DNA of 64,000 bases from Pipra filicauda (Eukaryota; Chordata; Aves; Passeriformes; Pipridae): contig NW_024104765.1 of NCBI RefSeq assembly GCF_003945595.2, positions 186,001 to 250,000 of the forward strand, given 5' to 3'. The notes under the pieces are model-generated. The model did no database searches. It was not told the origin of the DNA and saw only the letters and a program-made list of their open reading frames with translations. A program made the translations under genes and the position numbers. The stretch's first letter is position 1; each line of letters opens with the position of its first letter. Positions 51,502 to 63,924 of the stretch are shown piece by piece.

Positions 51502-52137
51502 TGTGGGTCCCTCCTCCAAGTTCCTAGCACTTAGGCCTTGCAGCACTCACACGTGGGATACAAAGCAGGATTACACAGAAAAAAGAAGGGGGGGAAAAAG
51601 GTTAAGCAAAGGTTTTAATACCAGTATAGTACAGACTGCAGTGATCAGTCAGAGGCTCAGTCAGACAAGCATATTGATTGGCATCTTGCACGCACGACCG
51701 GCCCCTTTCCTTTGTTTTCCCGTGCTTGCTCCTCCCCAGTCCATTCTGGTCCCCGCCACCACCTTTCTCCACCTTTGGCCGCTCCTCTAAACGTCCCATA
51801 ATAAATTTTGCAAAGTCCCAGGAGCACCTTCTGATATCCCATAACGAGTTTTGCCCAGCCCCCAAGCACCCACCGCACCGAAGGCAGCCTCGCTCCCCCT
51901 TCCCACCGCTTAGGGAGCTCAGGATGGCTGCCCCCCCCCCGCGGTGCCCGAGGGCCATCCATAATGGCCCATCAGCCAGTGGCTGAAAGGCTCTGATCTT
52001 ATTTTCTTCACCACCTGCTGTTAAGTTTGTGTATCTAGGTGTTTTTTCTATCACTTTCTTTGTTACTTTCTTTGTGTTAGCACTCCTAAGCTGAAAAGTT
52101 AGATAACTTAAAGGGGCTGGTGCTCCCCCATTCCACA
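51502..52137 (-). mobile_element. ERV LTR (636 bp), possibly a 5' LTR remnant
   Basis: On the minus strand the unit starts TGTGGAATGG and ends GGACCCACA, giving inverted TGTGG/CCACA termini. It is GC-rich and has a poly-C/poly-G run near 51,930. A late ATTAAAA hexamer-like signal near 51,613-51,619 is followed by a T-rich U5-like part. No short direct repeat is seen at both flanks, which argues against a solo LTR. The 183-codon minus-strand frame across it is a by-product of GC-rich LTR sequence, not a gene. Confidence 0.65.
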
Positions 52138-52207
52138 TACCCTCACGATACACACTTTGCGAGCTCTCGGTGCCTGAGGTTGCCTGAGAGGGGGGAGGGA
52201 TCCATGA

Positions 52208-52765
52208 GTTGAAAAGCTCTGCACGAAATGGCTTTGTACAAGCAGGAGGGGTAAAACCGCTGAAAAAACGCCAGGCGTCCTAGGAGGACACAGGGCTAGA
52301 GCATCTCGTGTCTTTTTTAAAGCATGGGTTTCACTCTATTTGGTATTTCTATGGTTTTACAATGCAAAATGTAGAATTTGGTTCAGAAGACGCAAACAAA
52401 AGTTTATCATGTCGCCAACCTGCTGTTGTGGGCAGCAAAAGATAGACAACCAAGTACTCGATACTGCCGGAGGAGTTCACTTGAGTAAGAGGTCATCCAA
52501 GAAGGTTGGCAACACAAAAAAGCACATCACTCCTGAAAATGAACTTCAGAGAACGTGTTACCCTGCTCTCCCTTCCAATCCTGTAAAAGTTATGAAAAAA
52601 CGCAATACCATTCCCATCCCCAAAGGTAATCATGCTGCATCTTCAAATCACTCCTCTCTTGTTACCCAGAAATCCCAGGCAGGACCTGGCTCTCCTTTAA
52701 AAGTAGCCGCATCAATCATGTTTAATAAAATTATACAACAGCTTGGAATTGTGAGTCAGTTATAG
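52208..52765 (+). CDS. Unidentified open reading frame, possible exon or retrocopy
   Basis: The frame is open for 185 codons up to a TAG at 52,763-52,765. The first in-frame ATG is at 52,409, giving a possible 118-residue basic protein (MSPTCCCGQQ... ending IIQQLGIVSQL) rich in Lys, Ser and Asn. I do not recognise the family. Just before the ATG the frame reads 'CRIWFRRRKQKF', faintly like a homeodomain recognition helix but without the invariant Asn, so I do not call one. The length is unusual for AT-rich noncoding DNA, but there is no strong Kozak context, poly(A) tail or clear splice site. It lies between an ERV LTR and the 3' end of CGA, so it may be retroelement-derived or chance. Confidence 0.25.
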   Translation, partial: VEKLCTKWLCTSRRGKTAEKTPGVLGGHRARASRVFFKAWVSLYLVFLWFYNAKCRIWFRRRKQKFIMSPTCCCGQQKIDNQVLDTAGGVHLSKRSSKKVGNTKKHITPENELQRTCYPALPSNPVKVMKKRNTIPIPKGNHAASSNHSSLVTQKSQAGPGSPLKVAASIMFNKIIQQLGIVSQL

Positions 52766-54352
52766 CAGCTGTTTGACATGTGTTTCCGTAGTGTCTTGCG
52801 TGATGACCCAGAATGAGAAATTACACTTCTCATGTGAAAACCTGTGCTGCTGATGTTATTAAACTAATCTTAAAGACCACCCTACTGAACTTCCTCCCCT
52901 CTGACCAAAAGTAATGTTGAAGCAAATGAGACAGATAAAACACTAAGGGTAAAGCTTTCCAGAATGTTGAAATTTTCCAGTATAATGAGAACAGTGAAGC
53001 AACAAGATCAGTCTCTTTGGTAGTTTCTGGAATAACCACTGGAGGTTTTTTTCAATACCAAGTCAGACAAAACATCTCCCAGGAATGGCACACTGCACAG
53101 TGAAGCTAGGACATGGGATCAGTGGTTCCCAGGGGAGAGAGACTGAATCAGGGGGTTAAAGGCATGGAGATCAGGCTAACAGGGTTTACTGGAAATACAT
53201 TGAATAATGATTCTCTAAGGACTTCATCTCCTCTATCTATGAAAAGTCTACACAAAATGCCATAACTGTATTCTCAGAAAATAGCACTGAATTTGCACTC
53301 CGATAGATAGAAAGGTGGATGAATGATGGATTTAAACAATCATTAAATCCTAGAAACTGCTGGCTCCTCAAGTGCCCCATCATAGCTTAGCCCTGTGGGG
53401 CCTGTCTAAACTCCTTCAGTCATTTGGCATTAGCACAGATATCAGCCATGGCCGTGGCCCGGGACAGACCAGCCACCCTCGAAGCCTCGTCCCAGGAAAT
53501 CTTCCCTATCCCATTAGAAGGTCTTACTGCTATTCTCACAGCTTCTACTGCAGGGAAATCCCCCACAAATATATCTGAGGGTTTTGAGTCAGCATATTTA
53601 AACCCTTGCAGCCAGTGACCACAGAAAGGCTGAAATTAGGAAGAAGAGCAAGGGAATTAATCCACTTCAGTTCCCATGGGCAGTCTCTAGACCTGCAAGC
53701 AGTTCTTCCAGAGACCCTGATCCAACCCACTACAACTGAACAAGTTTATGATAATAAGGTCATGTATTCTGAGTACATATACTGTGGTCCTCTTCACACC
53801 TAACACATTCCCTACCTTTTCCATTTGTATACCTGGGTCTAGGACAGTGCATTTAGGAATTACTAAAGCCCTATACCATGCTGAAGATAAACAGAAGGTA
53901 AACAGCTTAAACAGTTAATGCTGTGATACCACTACTCTATTCCACCATTGCTACATGAAAAATGTACAATTCTTCATCATGTTTGATTCTGTGTCCATCT
54001 ACCTATCTATATGGGAGAAGATTAAATTCAAAGAAAAAAAAGGATGGCACGGAACAACAGAGTATACGCGTAGATGATATACTGTTATACTTTCTGCCCA
54101 CAGGGTAAAGAAAAAAATAGAAGAGAAGCAGGAAAAACAAAATGCCCCATCTTCAAAAAGTCTAATCATCAAGTGAAAAGGGAGAAATTATTGCTTCTTC
54201 TGTCCACTTTCCCATCCCTCCCTTCCTCCTTCAATCCCTCTCCCATTTAAAAAAATCTAGAAATTAATTGTAGGAGAATCTTTTTTTATGTGTGTGTTAA
54301 GCTATTAAATCACCATTTTTTTCTCAATAAACATTGATGATTTAACTGACAG
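52766..54352. other. Intergenic DNA downstream of CGA
   Basis: No supported gene. A GC-richer patch at 53,420-53,640 gives short frames on both strands with no recognisable domain. Confidence 0.5.
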
Positions 54353-54358
54353 TTTATT
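54353..54358 (-). terminator. CGA: Candidate CGA poly(A) signal
   Basis: AATAAA on the minus strand, about 240 bases after the CGA stop codon. This distance fits the short 3' UTR of CGA mRNAs. It is the first such hexamer on that side that I can see. Confidence 0.6.
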
Positions 54359-54600
54359 TTAAAAATAGATCAAGTGTTTGGTTGTCATGCAAGTGCTGTA
54401 TTTTATCCTTAATGGAAATAATTAGACTTAGTTAAATGCATGAAGAAGCAAAGAGGAAATGAAAAAGCCATCTATCTTATCCAAAGGTCTAGCCAGTGTC
54501 TTGACCAGAAAACATAAGATTTTACACAGTAGTGCTATAAAAGCTGAAAAACAAATATTCCATTCACCGTTGTCCTTGATCATTAACAAAGGGAGAGGTT

Positions 54601-54678
54601 TTAGGATTTATGATAGTAGCAGGTACTGCAGTGACAATCTGTATGGTTTTCTATCTTCACATTGTCCTTAAGGGTAAT
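54601..54678 (-). CDS. CGA: CGA exon 4, coding part
   Basis: 25 codons plus TAA, beginning ITLKDN and ending CSTCYYHKS. The acceptor is a TTTTTTTAAG tract just before 54,678. It holds the last three knot cysteines and the second N-glycan site. At 78 bases it is too short for ordinary ORF searches. Confidence 0.95.
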   Translation of the reverse strand: MTLKDNVKIENHTDCHCSTCYYHKS

Positions 54679-57368
54679 CTTAAAAAAAGAAAACACACAT
54701 AAAATGAATAATTAGGATTAGCTACACAGTAAAATCAGCATTCTCAAGTAAAAGATGTTTGAAGCCTTTTTCCTAACCACAAGGTACACAGGCTCTTTGG
54801 GGTACGTTTACTAGAAGGACCTCAACACCTACCTATGAAACTGTACCATCAGTGGTTTTGGAGCTGTAAAAAGAAGGTTTTCAATCATGACATGCATAGT
54901 GAAAAAATTTGGTGTCCTTACTTTGGACACTTCTTAAAGTGGCTAATTTTCAAAAAGTGTCAAGTAACCCACCTATGAAAAATCAGGAAGTATCCTTAAA
55001 ATACTTCACACAGGGATTATAAAAATGAACACCAAACCCACAATCTTTGTATTTACTCACAAACAAATTCTAGTTGCTGCTTCAGGGCAAGTATAATGTT
55101 GTTGATCTAGAATAAGATCTATGTTCTCCTCAGATGAAGAGCCAGGATGGGTTCAGGTGTAGGTGTCTATAATTAAGTCAGGTGTCTGGGCTCACATCAC
55201 ACAGCACTCTCTTCAGCTGCACACACCGAGCTGTCAATTGCCATTTGAGAGGTCAGAGGGGATCTCACCAAACCCATGTCACTCTAGAAGTGTCACTCTA
55301 GAAGCCCTGCTCTGCCAGCCATACACATATGACTTCAGGACCCTAAGGTATCTCAAATGCACCAAATCTGTGAGTGGGTAACTCGGCTGAGCCTCTGTTT
55401 GGCACAATGAGCTGGATTCAGGTCACCATAGGATAGACACCTTAGCTTGTTTCAACAAGCTCACCGTTTATTACATTAAACTTAAGGTTTCTTTACTTGG
55501 AGCAGAATCACTCCCAAAATAATGAGATTTAGGAGAATCTCTCTTCAAAAGAACCTTCCAGATGAGATTGTTAAAGGCTCAAGTAGCTGTACACATTCAC
55601 AGTTCCCTCTTGGTTATAATATTAAAAGCAAACAACAATCTCAATTAATCTAATGAGCACAGATGGTTTTGGTCCCTCATTCACATATATGTAATTGATA
55701 GTATTGACCAGACACCTTTCCAGGGAACTCCTGCCTATGCAGGAAAGAAGCAAGACAATCAACTTATTAAAATCAAATACACACTGCATAGCATTTAAGA
55801 GGAGGGTGCACATCCAGAAGAATTGAAAATTAGGGGTCAAGTCCACTACCAGAACTACTGGTGTCATGAGACCAAACAGTTTTGCTGAAGTCAGTGGCAC
55901 TGCACCAATTTCCACATCCCAACTGAATACCAGATCACTACTTGTTGATGTTTTAATTTCCTCTTTAGAAAAAAAGAAAGAACCAAGGCACACAGTATAT
56001 AAATGCCAAAAATTCTTCCCTCAAATAGTTCTCCAGTGTCCTCCAGCAAAGCCATATTCTCCTCTATTCACTGCTTCAGCTTAATATTGCATCCTAAAAG
56101 AAGCTTAAGCAGGTCTCATTCACACCCTCACCTTGGTAAAAGCCTTTGCTACGCAGCACGTTGCTTCTGATGTAATGTTCTTTGGAACAAGCATGGTCTT
56201 CTTGGACCTCATCGGAGTGGGATAGGCACGGGAGAAACAGCACCCAGTGCACTGGTAGATAGGTGCTCCCGGCTTGGAAAAGAATCTGTTCTCCCCTAGC
56301 TTGCACTCTGGACAACCTGCCACAAAAATATAAGGAAGAGACTTTTAGTTGGTCTCCAGCTGTATTTTCATTTCAAAAAGAAAGGGCAAGTGCAGGCAAT
56401 AAGAGGAAGCACTGGTCACATTCTTCTTCTTGATGTCTGCAGAACAGAAAAGCACAGACAGCAAAGCTCTCCCTTTAGGATTCTTCACCTCTGCAATGTG
56501 CACAAGCCGTAAAACTAGACTGTGGCCTTCTAGGTAAAGCACAATTATTCTTGTATCTTTTCTGGTTTTCTTTTCAATTTTGTTGACAATTGTGGAGGTT
56601 TGTTTGTATGTCTACAGCACTAGCTGTCCCTAGAAAACTTCCTACAAGCTATAGATAGCTAAATAGCACCAGCAGGATTTGTAGTGCTTCTTAGACTTTG
56701 ACTGTTTTCAGGCAAGATTCTCTTATTGAGAGTTTTTAAAAAGTTTGGTGATCCCAAGATTTCTGTAGATCACATTTTTCTATATTCAGTTTGAGGCTAA
56801 CTGAAAAAAAGGTTCAACCTCCAAAATACCCCTAAAATCTTTCTAATATGCATCTTTCATAAAATAGTACACCACCAACATCCCATATTCTGGGCTCTAA
56901 AGAGGAAAAATATCTTGCATATTATGATGAGAAGCTATGGTTCTGCTGTTCCTGATGATACATTGTCATTTAGATCTCAAGAGTACAGGCAACCAAATGT
57001 TTCTATTTGATAGTGTTCCAAGGATTAAGGTCACCTACATCAACATGAGGGTGTGGTAATCTGGGACATCCTTGACCTGGAGAAATCAAGTTTAGGAAAG
57101 AAATAGGAAGCATACTCACAGTGAAATTATCTTGATTTGTTATACCTTCATTGTCAATAAATGGAACTGAATGATAAGATTAATGACCACATTCATAAAA
57201 CATGTGAAAATTTAATTTATACTCTTTACGAATAATTCTCCTATTTCTAAAGGCTGAAAGCAGCTTACCCTGCATGAGAAACTCTCCATCTGGAAAAGTA
57301 TGAAGAAGATGTAGAAATACAGACAAAATGGTCAACGTGACAGCTGCATACTTCCCGTAGCAATCCAT
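54601..57368 (-). CDS. CGA: Glycoprotein hormones alpha subunit (join of three coding exons)
   Basis: The coding sequence is the complement of exons 57,269-57,368, 56,132-56,316 and 54,601-54,678, joined at canonical GT/AG sites with phases 1 and 0. It encodes 120 residues with no stop or frameshift. The product is the common alpha chain that pairs with LH-beta, FSH-beta and TSH-beta and is secreted by pituitary gonadotropes and thyrotropes. Residues 1-24 form a signal peptide with a hydrophobic core ([15 protein letters not shown]), so the mature chain starts at Phe25. It has the ten cysteines of the alpha-subunit cystine knot (CPEC, QCTGCC, TCC, CHC, C) and N-glycosylation sites at Asn80 (NIT) and Asn106 (NHT). 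It ends in CYYHKS, needed for receptor activation. The 185-base middle exon has the same length as in mammals. The start ATG is 7 bases after a clear acceptor. Orientation is opposite to HTR1E. Confidence 0.97.
55277..55304. repeat. 14-bp tandem duplication in CGA intron 3
   Basis: Two adjacent perfect copies of TGTCACTCTAGAAG. A small local duplication with no evident function. Confidence 0.9.
56132..56316 (-). CDS. CGA: CGA exon 3
   Basis: 185 bases encoding the central cystine-knot region from [10 protein letters not shown] to AKAFTK. The acceptor is TTGTGGCAG and the donor AAG|GTGAGG. It carries seven of the ten cysteines and the first N-glycan site. Confidence 0.97.
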
Positions 57369-57375
57369 GATCTGC
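57269..57375 (-). CDS. CGA: CGA exon 2 (7-base 5' UTR, start codon, signal peptide)
   Basis: The acceptor is TATTTTCAG, followed by GCAGATC and the ATG at 57,366-57,368. It encodes the signal peptide and the first mature residues (FPDGEFLMQ) and ends at donor G|GTAAGC in phase 1. A longer open frame extends through the upstream intron but is not used if this acceptor is right. Confidence 0.95.
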
Positions 57376-57672
57376 CTGAAAATACAAACGTTTTTGAAGG
57401 ACTGTTTTGCACCGGGTACAGTACCAGTTTCTAGGCTATACAATGGTACAGCTTTCACTGCAAGTAACAAAGACAATCTAGAAGCAGGATTGAAAACTGA
57501 AAATGCAGTATACTGATGTGCATTTTATAGGCTCAGAAAATTTACTTAATCACAATAACAAAAATGTGCTTTCCTTCCTAGCCCTAATGATTCTTTTCTT
57601 TCTAAATAGTAACATAAGCCACAGTACCAAAACTTCAAATGTCGTAACTGTCTAATATTTATGATAGACTGC

Positions 57673-58212
57673 TGTGCTGGTTTTGACTGGGTTAATTTTC
57701 TTCATAGTAGCTAGTGTGGGGATATGTTCTGGATTTTATTGAAAACTATGGATAATAAAGGGATGTTTTCATTATTGCTGAGCAGTGCTTGCACAGCACC
57801 AAGGCCTTTTCTGCTTCTCATGGCACCCCACCAGTGAGAAGGCTGGGGGTGCACAGGGATCTGGGAGGAGACACAGCCAGGACAGCTGATCCCAACTGAC
57901 CCAAGGATATCCCATACCATATGGGGTTCTGCTCAGCATATAAAGCTGGGGGAAGAAGAAGGGAGGGGAGGAACATTCGGAGTGATAGCTTTTATCTTCC
58001 CAAGTCACCATCATACGTGATGGAGCCCTGCTTTCCTGGAGATAGCTGAATACCTGCCTGCTCATGGGAAGTGGTGAATGAATTCCTTGTTTTGCTTTGC
58101 CTGTATGCGTGGCTTTTGCTTTACTTATTGAACTGTCTTTGTCTCCACCCATGAGTTCTCTCACTTTTACTCTTCCGATTCTCTCCTCCATCCCACCATG
58201 CATGAGTGACAA
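57673..58212 (+). mobile_element. ERV LTR inside CGA intron 1, antisense to CGA
   Basis: It begins TGTGCTGGTTTTGACTGGG and continues with 'ttcatagtagctagtgtggg', 'agcagtgcttgcacagcacc', a TATAAA at 57,939-57,944 and 'gaattccttgttttgctttg', then 'cttccgattctctcctccat'. This is the layout of an abundant ERV LTR I know from neoavian genomes. The 3' end breaks off after about 58,212 without the usual CA terminus, so it is 3' truncated. Its promoter, if active, would transcribe away from the CGA coding exons on the opposite strand. Confidence 0.88.
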
Positions 58213-61200
58213 GATTTCTTTTAGGCTTCATTTTACTGATTTGCAGAATTTCCCCCTTAAAAATTATTTTCTTCTAAAGCGTACACCTGAGTCCTTCCTT
58301 TATAAATTAATTACTCACAGTGAAGTAATTGGGTCCACAGATGAAAGAGCTGTAGAAAGGATGCTGAAGTATTAAATTACCAAATTGGGGCATCCTGTGC
58401 AGGTGACAGAGACAGCAGTGCTCCTTCGCCCAACCTGGCAGGCCAGGGACAGCCTTACCTTGGAGGATTGAGTTTCAGAGTCTTTTTATTGCTGAGATAC
58501 AGAGCACATTTCAACAGGAGGCCTTTCCAGGCCCTTGCAGCTAATCCTGTGATGAATTCTGGGCTAAGCACTGGTCACCTTCACCCTCAAGAGTGGGTGC
58601 TTGGCTGTGAATGTGCAACAAAGCCCCAGTTCTTCCTTACTGGCTTAAGCCAAGCACCCCATGCAGAAACCCAAGCACACAGTTTCTAATCACCAAACTA
58701 TTTACCTGCCTTCTCAGAAATGTTATCTGATCATGCAGGTCTCTCCACCTCTGCAGTCACCACCCCAGGCCATGCCTGGAGCTAGCCCATAACTTGTTTG
58801 GGCTTTGCCTGAACTGCCGCATGAGTTTCTCCAGATTCTTCCAACTGGATCTTTTGAACAGTTTCTTCTGTGCCTGCGTAGACCACCTTATCCTTGATTT
58901 TAGAAGACTGGAACTGACACAGAAGAGCATGATGTGCTAATGACTGATGTGTGGGATAAGACCCCAAGCTGACAACGCTGATATATACATTTTAGATACT
59001 GAAAGCTATTGTTTTTAGCAAGCAAAAAAACCTCAACAACCTCCCCCACCCCCTACATGAAATCCTTAACTACTTAAGAGCTTCTCTTCTTCCAAATACA
59101 CCACTAGCCAATGCTCCTACTCCATGATAAATTTCCCCAGGGACAGATCAAATTGTGGCCCCAAACATCTCTAAAAGTGAAGTGGCAATGAGAAGGACAA
59201 TAATGCCAGCAACACAGAAATCAGTCTAGAGGTATGCTGTAGAGGTTATTTCAACATGCTATACTGATCAGAGAAGGCATTGTCAACACTAACCAGGAAA
59301 GATGGTAGAAAATCAAGTATAATTAAATGAAGATAGCTTTCACATAAAGCTAATGTATTTCTTTGCAGATTTTGCACCTAGCCAGCAAAATCCATGCAAG
59401 GACTGCCACAATGATGCAAATGTTCAAATAATGCCTGCTCACATCTGGAGGGAGAGGCAAATCTGAGGTTGTTTAAGGAGAAAAGCCACTTGCTTGGTGT
59501 CATTATCTAAGAGTGAACCTGGAGCACTGGGATGCGTACAGAGGGAGTATTGATCAGCAGTGTGATGCTCTATCCCTGCACAAATTCCCAGAGATATGTG
59601 GGGATGTGGGGCTGCTACACACAGGTCATCAGGTCTTGGTTCATTGATTAAACAGACATACAATGCAGTCCTCAAAGGCAGCAGTTCAGAAGGCAGGGGA
59701 GCACAAGCCCTACGAGGAACCTTTGAAACCAGGAAAAAAGATGAAAGAAAGCTCCATCTTTGCAGTAATCAGAAAAAGATCTTGCCCAGGCATATGAGGC
59801 TGAGATCAAAGGCAGGATGAAAAGAGCATGACCCCTACCTGACTGGGGTTAGCAAGGTGGAAAGAAACAGTTTATGAGCAAGGCTGATGTGCAATGCTTT
59901 CCAGTGTAATGAATGAAGGCAGTGGAAACAAGCATCTTTCTAATTAAGACAGAAAAAAATAGAGGAAAGAGAATGACCTGAAGCCCAGCTAAACAGAATG
60001 GCTAAGAGACAATAAGGTTGCAGTTAACAGGTGGTGAGGCTGTGTGCTGAGTACAAGTGACTTTGCTTCTTCCCTCCCACCTGCCCAGTGAGTCAGTTCA
60101 TGCTGGCAGAAAACAGAGGATAAAGGAGTTAAAAGCAGACAATGAAAATCATGAGGAAAAACATTAGAAACAATTGTGGAAGCACTGGAAATAAGCATTT
60201 GGAAGACATAACAAAAAGCCAGTCTAATGTAGGTATGCATGGAGGCTGTATGCAGCCTGAAATTATTAATCTCTGCTTAGGCTTTAACTAAAAATCCTAT
60301 AAATACAAGAAATAGTCTCCTGACTACACCTGACCATGAGTGGCAAAGGAAATGGGATGCCATTAACACTGAAGCCCCATGAAAGCATTGAACTTGGCTG
60401 TCAGGTTCCTGAGAAGCAGCTGCCAGCTCTCTGTGCCCTGTTACTTCGACAGGAGTAAGCTGTGTCTGCAGGAGAAAGGTGATCCTTCACACTGTGTAGA
60501 TCCACAATCTCCTATGGTCCTGCCAGATGTTTGGGAACTGCACTGAGCTCTGCAGCATCTATGGATGGATGAATGGATTGGCTGGATCCCTCCCTCCAGC
60601 AAATGAGGCTTTTTTTCAGGTTGTTTCTGTATGTGCTCTTTCCAGCACCATAGAGAGGGTATGATTGCTGGCAGACTTGCCTGCACTGGGACACAATCCC
60701 ACAGTTTAATGTTAAGCCCTGCTCCATCCAAGGGGACCTTCCCAGAGTACAAGAAGCCAGCTGGAGTGTCTCATGCATCAGCAGAAGACAGACAGCCTTT
60801 TCTTACCGACCTGTTTCTACATCATCCTGAGTCTTTTGATAAGCTGGGTGCTCCAATGACTCCAATATGATGCCAGTCACAACCCTTGAACGATTATCCT
60901 GTGATTTCATGCTCTTTGCTGAAGGCACAATGGCATCCTTCATCCTTATTTTTCTAAGAATACATAATGCTATAATTTGGTACATTGTAAGGGTTTGAGG
61001 GAATCCCAGAGGGAAGGTTTTTATATTACATTAACCAAAAGGGGAATTGAAATTGCAGTTTTGCACTTCCTCTATTGAGTCAGACTGTCAGGCTCATACA
61101 AAACCACCAAAGAGACCTGTCAATAAACCACAGATGTGATCTTCTCTACTTTTCCAATGCAATAGCTGTTTTGCCCGATGGTCTTACTTGGTTTTCTAAC

Positions 61201-62315
61201 TGTGTCTGTGCGGTTAACCCGGTTAGTGTCTACACTGCTCATTTCATCTCACCATCAAATCAAAGGAAACTTTTACTTTGTTCTATTAAATATTATCTTT
61301 CTTAAGCTACTGCAACACTACGTAATGCATGAATTTCAGCAGCTCTTTGGAGAGATGGTAGTTTTAAGCCTTTCTCAGTAGTTAAAGTCTCATCTCATTA
61401 TTTACAATACCTTGTCTTTTTCTGTAAATAAGTTATCATGTTATCAGTTGCCATCGAAAAGACAGGCAATCACCTGTATTTGCAAACAGGTCTTCTGCTC
61501 AGGTATGTGTGGGACTCTGGGTGCTTTACATTCATGTGAAGCTCCACTGGATGAGAATCACTTGTCTAACTCTGTGGGCCATGTTCTGACACAGACACGG
61601 TAGCAAGCTCTGTTCAAGGGCCATCCTTTGTACTGATTGTATGCAACAACCTAATGAGTTCAGCATAAACTTGAGATGTCCTTCTATATTTTTCCATAGG
61701 GTGACGGTGGTGCTGTCATACCCAACAGCAGTTAAACGCTCTACACATTGTGCTCATTTCTTTATGGGGTGCTTGGCCATGAGGTACAGCTGTGTCACAG
61801 CAACAGTGAACTACAACTGCAAAACTTCACCTGCAGCCCCATATCATGCACACAGTAATCTGCTTGCACACTGTTGAAGGCTGAAAAATCTTCACTAACA
61901 TCTTTTTTCCTTCCTCTTAACATATTTGATCATGATTGGAAATTTAAAGATTCTAGAAGATGTGCTAGTACAACAGGTTGTGTAATATTTGACAATTGAC
62001 AGCAACAACATTGAGCAGGAGAAAAACACACAGTTACTAACAAAAAATTACTGGACCCAAACAGAAATCACACATCATTAACATTTAGCTGCAAGTCAAT
62101 CCTAGAACCTCATTTTCTCTAGCTTACAAAACTAGTTTAACCCCAAGCACTGATGTTTTAGTTCCAAAGCAACCTTTCAGTTAATTTTCAAAGTAAAAAC
62201 TTTGACAGAATGGAAGGAGAAGAGAAAGAGAATGAAATGGAGAGAAGGGGAAATAAAGTGAAAAAATATGCAATTGTTCCCCTTCAACAGTGATAAAAAA
62301 TTAAAAATATATTAC
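58213..62315 (-). other. CGA: Rest of CGA intron 1
   Basis: No coding exon or clear repeat is recognised. A C-rich patch lies at 59,041-59,055. The stretch from about 60,987 to 61,260 has a vague LTR look (AATAAA at about 61,122) but no defined ends. Confidence 0.6.
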
Positions 62316-62408
62316 CTCCCTTGTTTAACAAGAATAAATCAGAGAAACTGCAGGATGGTGTTTGAAGTTGAGCTGTCCTCGACTCTTGGATATAAGTTCC
62401 CAAAACTG
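62316..62408 (-). other. CGA: CGA noncoding exon 1 (predicted)
   Basis: Transcription should start about 25-30 bases after the TATA box, near 62,405-62,410. The exon would end at a donor AG|GTAATA at 62,316/62,315. The inner part 'caaacaccatcctgcag' resembles the human exon 1 'gaacacatcctgcaa' region. Length (about 90 bases) fits the human exon. The start and donor are inferred. Confidence 0.65.
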
Positions 62409-62432
62409 ATGTATGAAAAAGTTGCATCTTTC

Positions 62433-62565
62433 TTTTATACCTGTAAAAGCTAGATCATATTCCTCGCCCACATCTAAGCCATTGGATCAACTGTACATTT
62501 TCTCTAATGACTGAACATCACTTTATGTAATTACCAGCCCACCTTGCTGATCTTATCTTCAACTT
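62433..62565 (-). promoter_or_regulatory. CGA: CGA proximal promoter
   Basis: On the minus strand, from far to near, come a GATA site AGATAAGA (62,551-62,558) and the LIM-homeodomain element GGTAATTACA, known as PGBE (62,526-62,535). Next are a CCAAT box (62,481-62,485), a PITX-like CTTAGATG (62,471-62,478) and the TATA box TATAAAA (62,433-62,439). The order matches the mammalian alpha-subunit promoter, and short blocks such as GTTGATCC, GGCTTAGATG and GGTATAAAAG are shared with the human gene as I know it. The palindromic CRE (TGACGTCA), which sits just before PGBE in human, is absent. A CCACCTTGC at 62,539-62,547 (+ strand) resembles, with mismatch, the SF1-binding gonadotrope element TGACCTTG. 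Confidence 0.85.
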
Positions 62566-63924
62566 GACTTTCATAAAGATTATTTTTTCCTTATATAATG
62601 AAAGAAAGGTCAGATTGAGAGCACAAACTCAGTGCTGTATGAGTTTCTTAGGGAAGTCAAACACTGAACATCCTTTTTTTTTTTTTGCTGCAGTTTTCAG
62701 TGAACAGAATCTCACTTTTGAAAAAGGACAAATTACTAAGGTTTCCTAGTACTTCTCATTAAACTGGAGAATAATACTAAAACCCCCTCCCAAAAAACCC
62801 AGCATAAACTACTTCTATACCAATGGCATTGTTTTAGCAGAGAATAAAAAAATAAAGAGCAGCAGTGACCTATACAAACATTTAGAAGAATAATCTCCAT
62901 TTGAATTTAATGCCCAGAAAATGAATGCATGGATAAATATAGTACAATCGCCTCTGTAAAGGTAAGATTTCTGGCAAGATCTTATCTTGGTTTTAGAATA
63001 AAGTTAATGCAATGGAGGCACTTCTAAAAACTGCACCAAGGTGAGATTTTTAAGGTTTAGGGACTTGGAAGTCCTCAATTTCAAGTGACAGTGTCTGTGT
63101 TAATTCTGGCTAAATAAGATGGGTTCCGCTTTGACTTGAGGCACCGAGACCAAGTGGCACAGCAGGGCTTGCATCCATTCAGCATTTTCCTTTCCCCCCA
63201 CAAAGGTGAGGCAAACATCCAAATGCCTATTGGGAACATCCCCTGGCAAAGCAGACAGCCCCGGGTTGGTGCTCAAGGCCCTATTGTGTTTTCAAGTCCT
63301 GGAGACTTGAAGGAGGTTTACTTCATATGTCAGAAGTTCACTGCAGAAGTTAACTGCCTAAACCCTAGTTATGCACTCTGGTGCACCTATTTTTCATCAC
63401 TGAGAGTCCAGGGTAACTACCTTGGACTGCTCGCTGTCCTACCCATAGAAATTTACAAATGTTTTATAGATTCAAAAAAATTACTAAGCATCCAAAGCCC
63501 TAAAATTACCTTTCAAGCACTTGGTTTGTGTCACGCACTGTTGGAGATGCAATATTGAAAGAGACCCCCTACACCTTCTTGTGTTCCTGCGAAAGCGAGG
63601 CTTTGATTCGCAAACAGTCTCTTACAAAATGTTTATTGTATAATTGGATTTGGAGAATCACACCTCTGCAGATTTCTGCTGTTCAGTTTTCTTCTCCCTT
63701 GCCTCGATTTTCTTTTTAGTAACAGCAACAGCCCCAGACTCTGTTAGCTATTTCAGACACATTTATCGGAACCTTATCACCTCTGTCTTCATTAACAACC
63801 TTATCTGCTTCAAGGTGTCACGCACTTTTTTCTCTTCCATTTGTTCAACTGATCAGTGTAACAAAGTTAAACCCAAAACAATTGTCCCTAGCCTATACTT
63901 GTCTTGAAATTGGCTTCTCTTTCA
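62566..63924. other. Upstream flank of CGA, no gene recognised
   Basis: May contain more distal pituitary enhancers. A poly-T run lies at about 62,672-62,685. The 140-codon frame at 63,136-63,558 starts with TTG, not ATG, and has no domain I recognise. Confidence 0.5.
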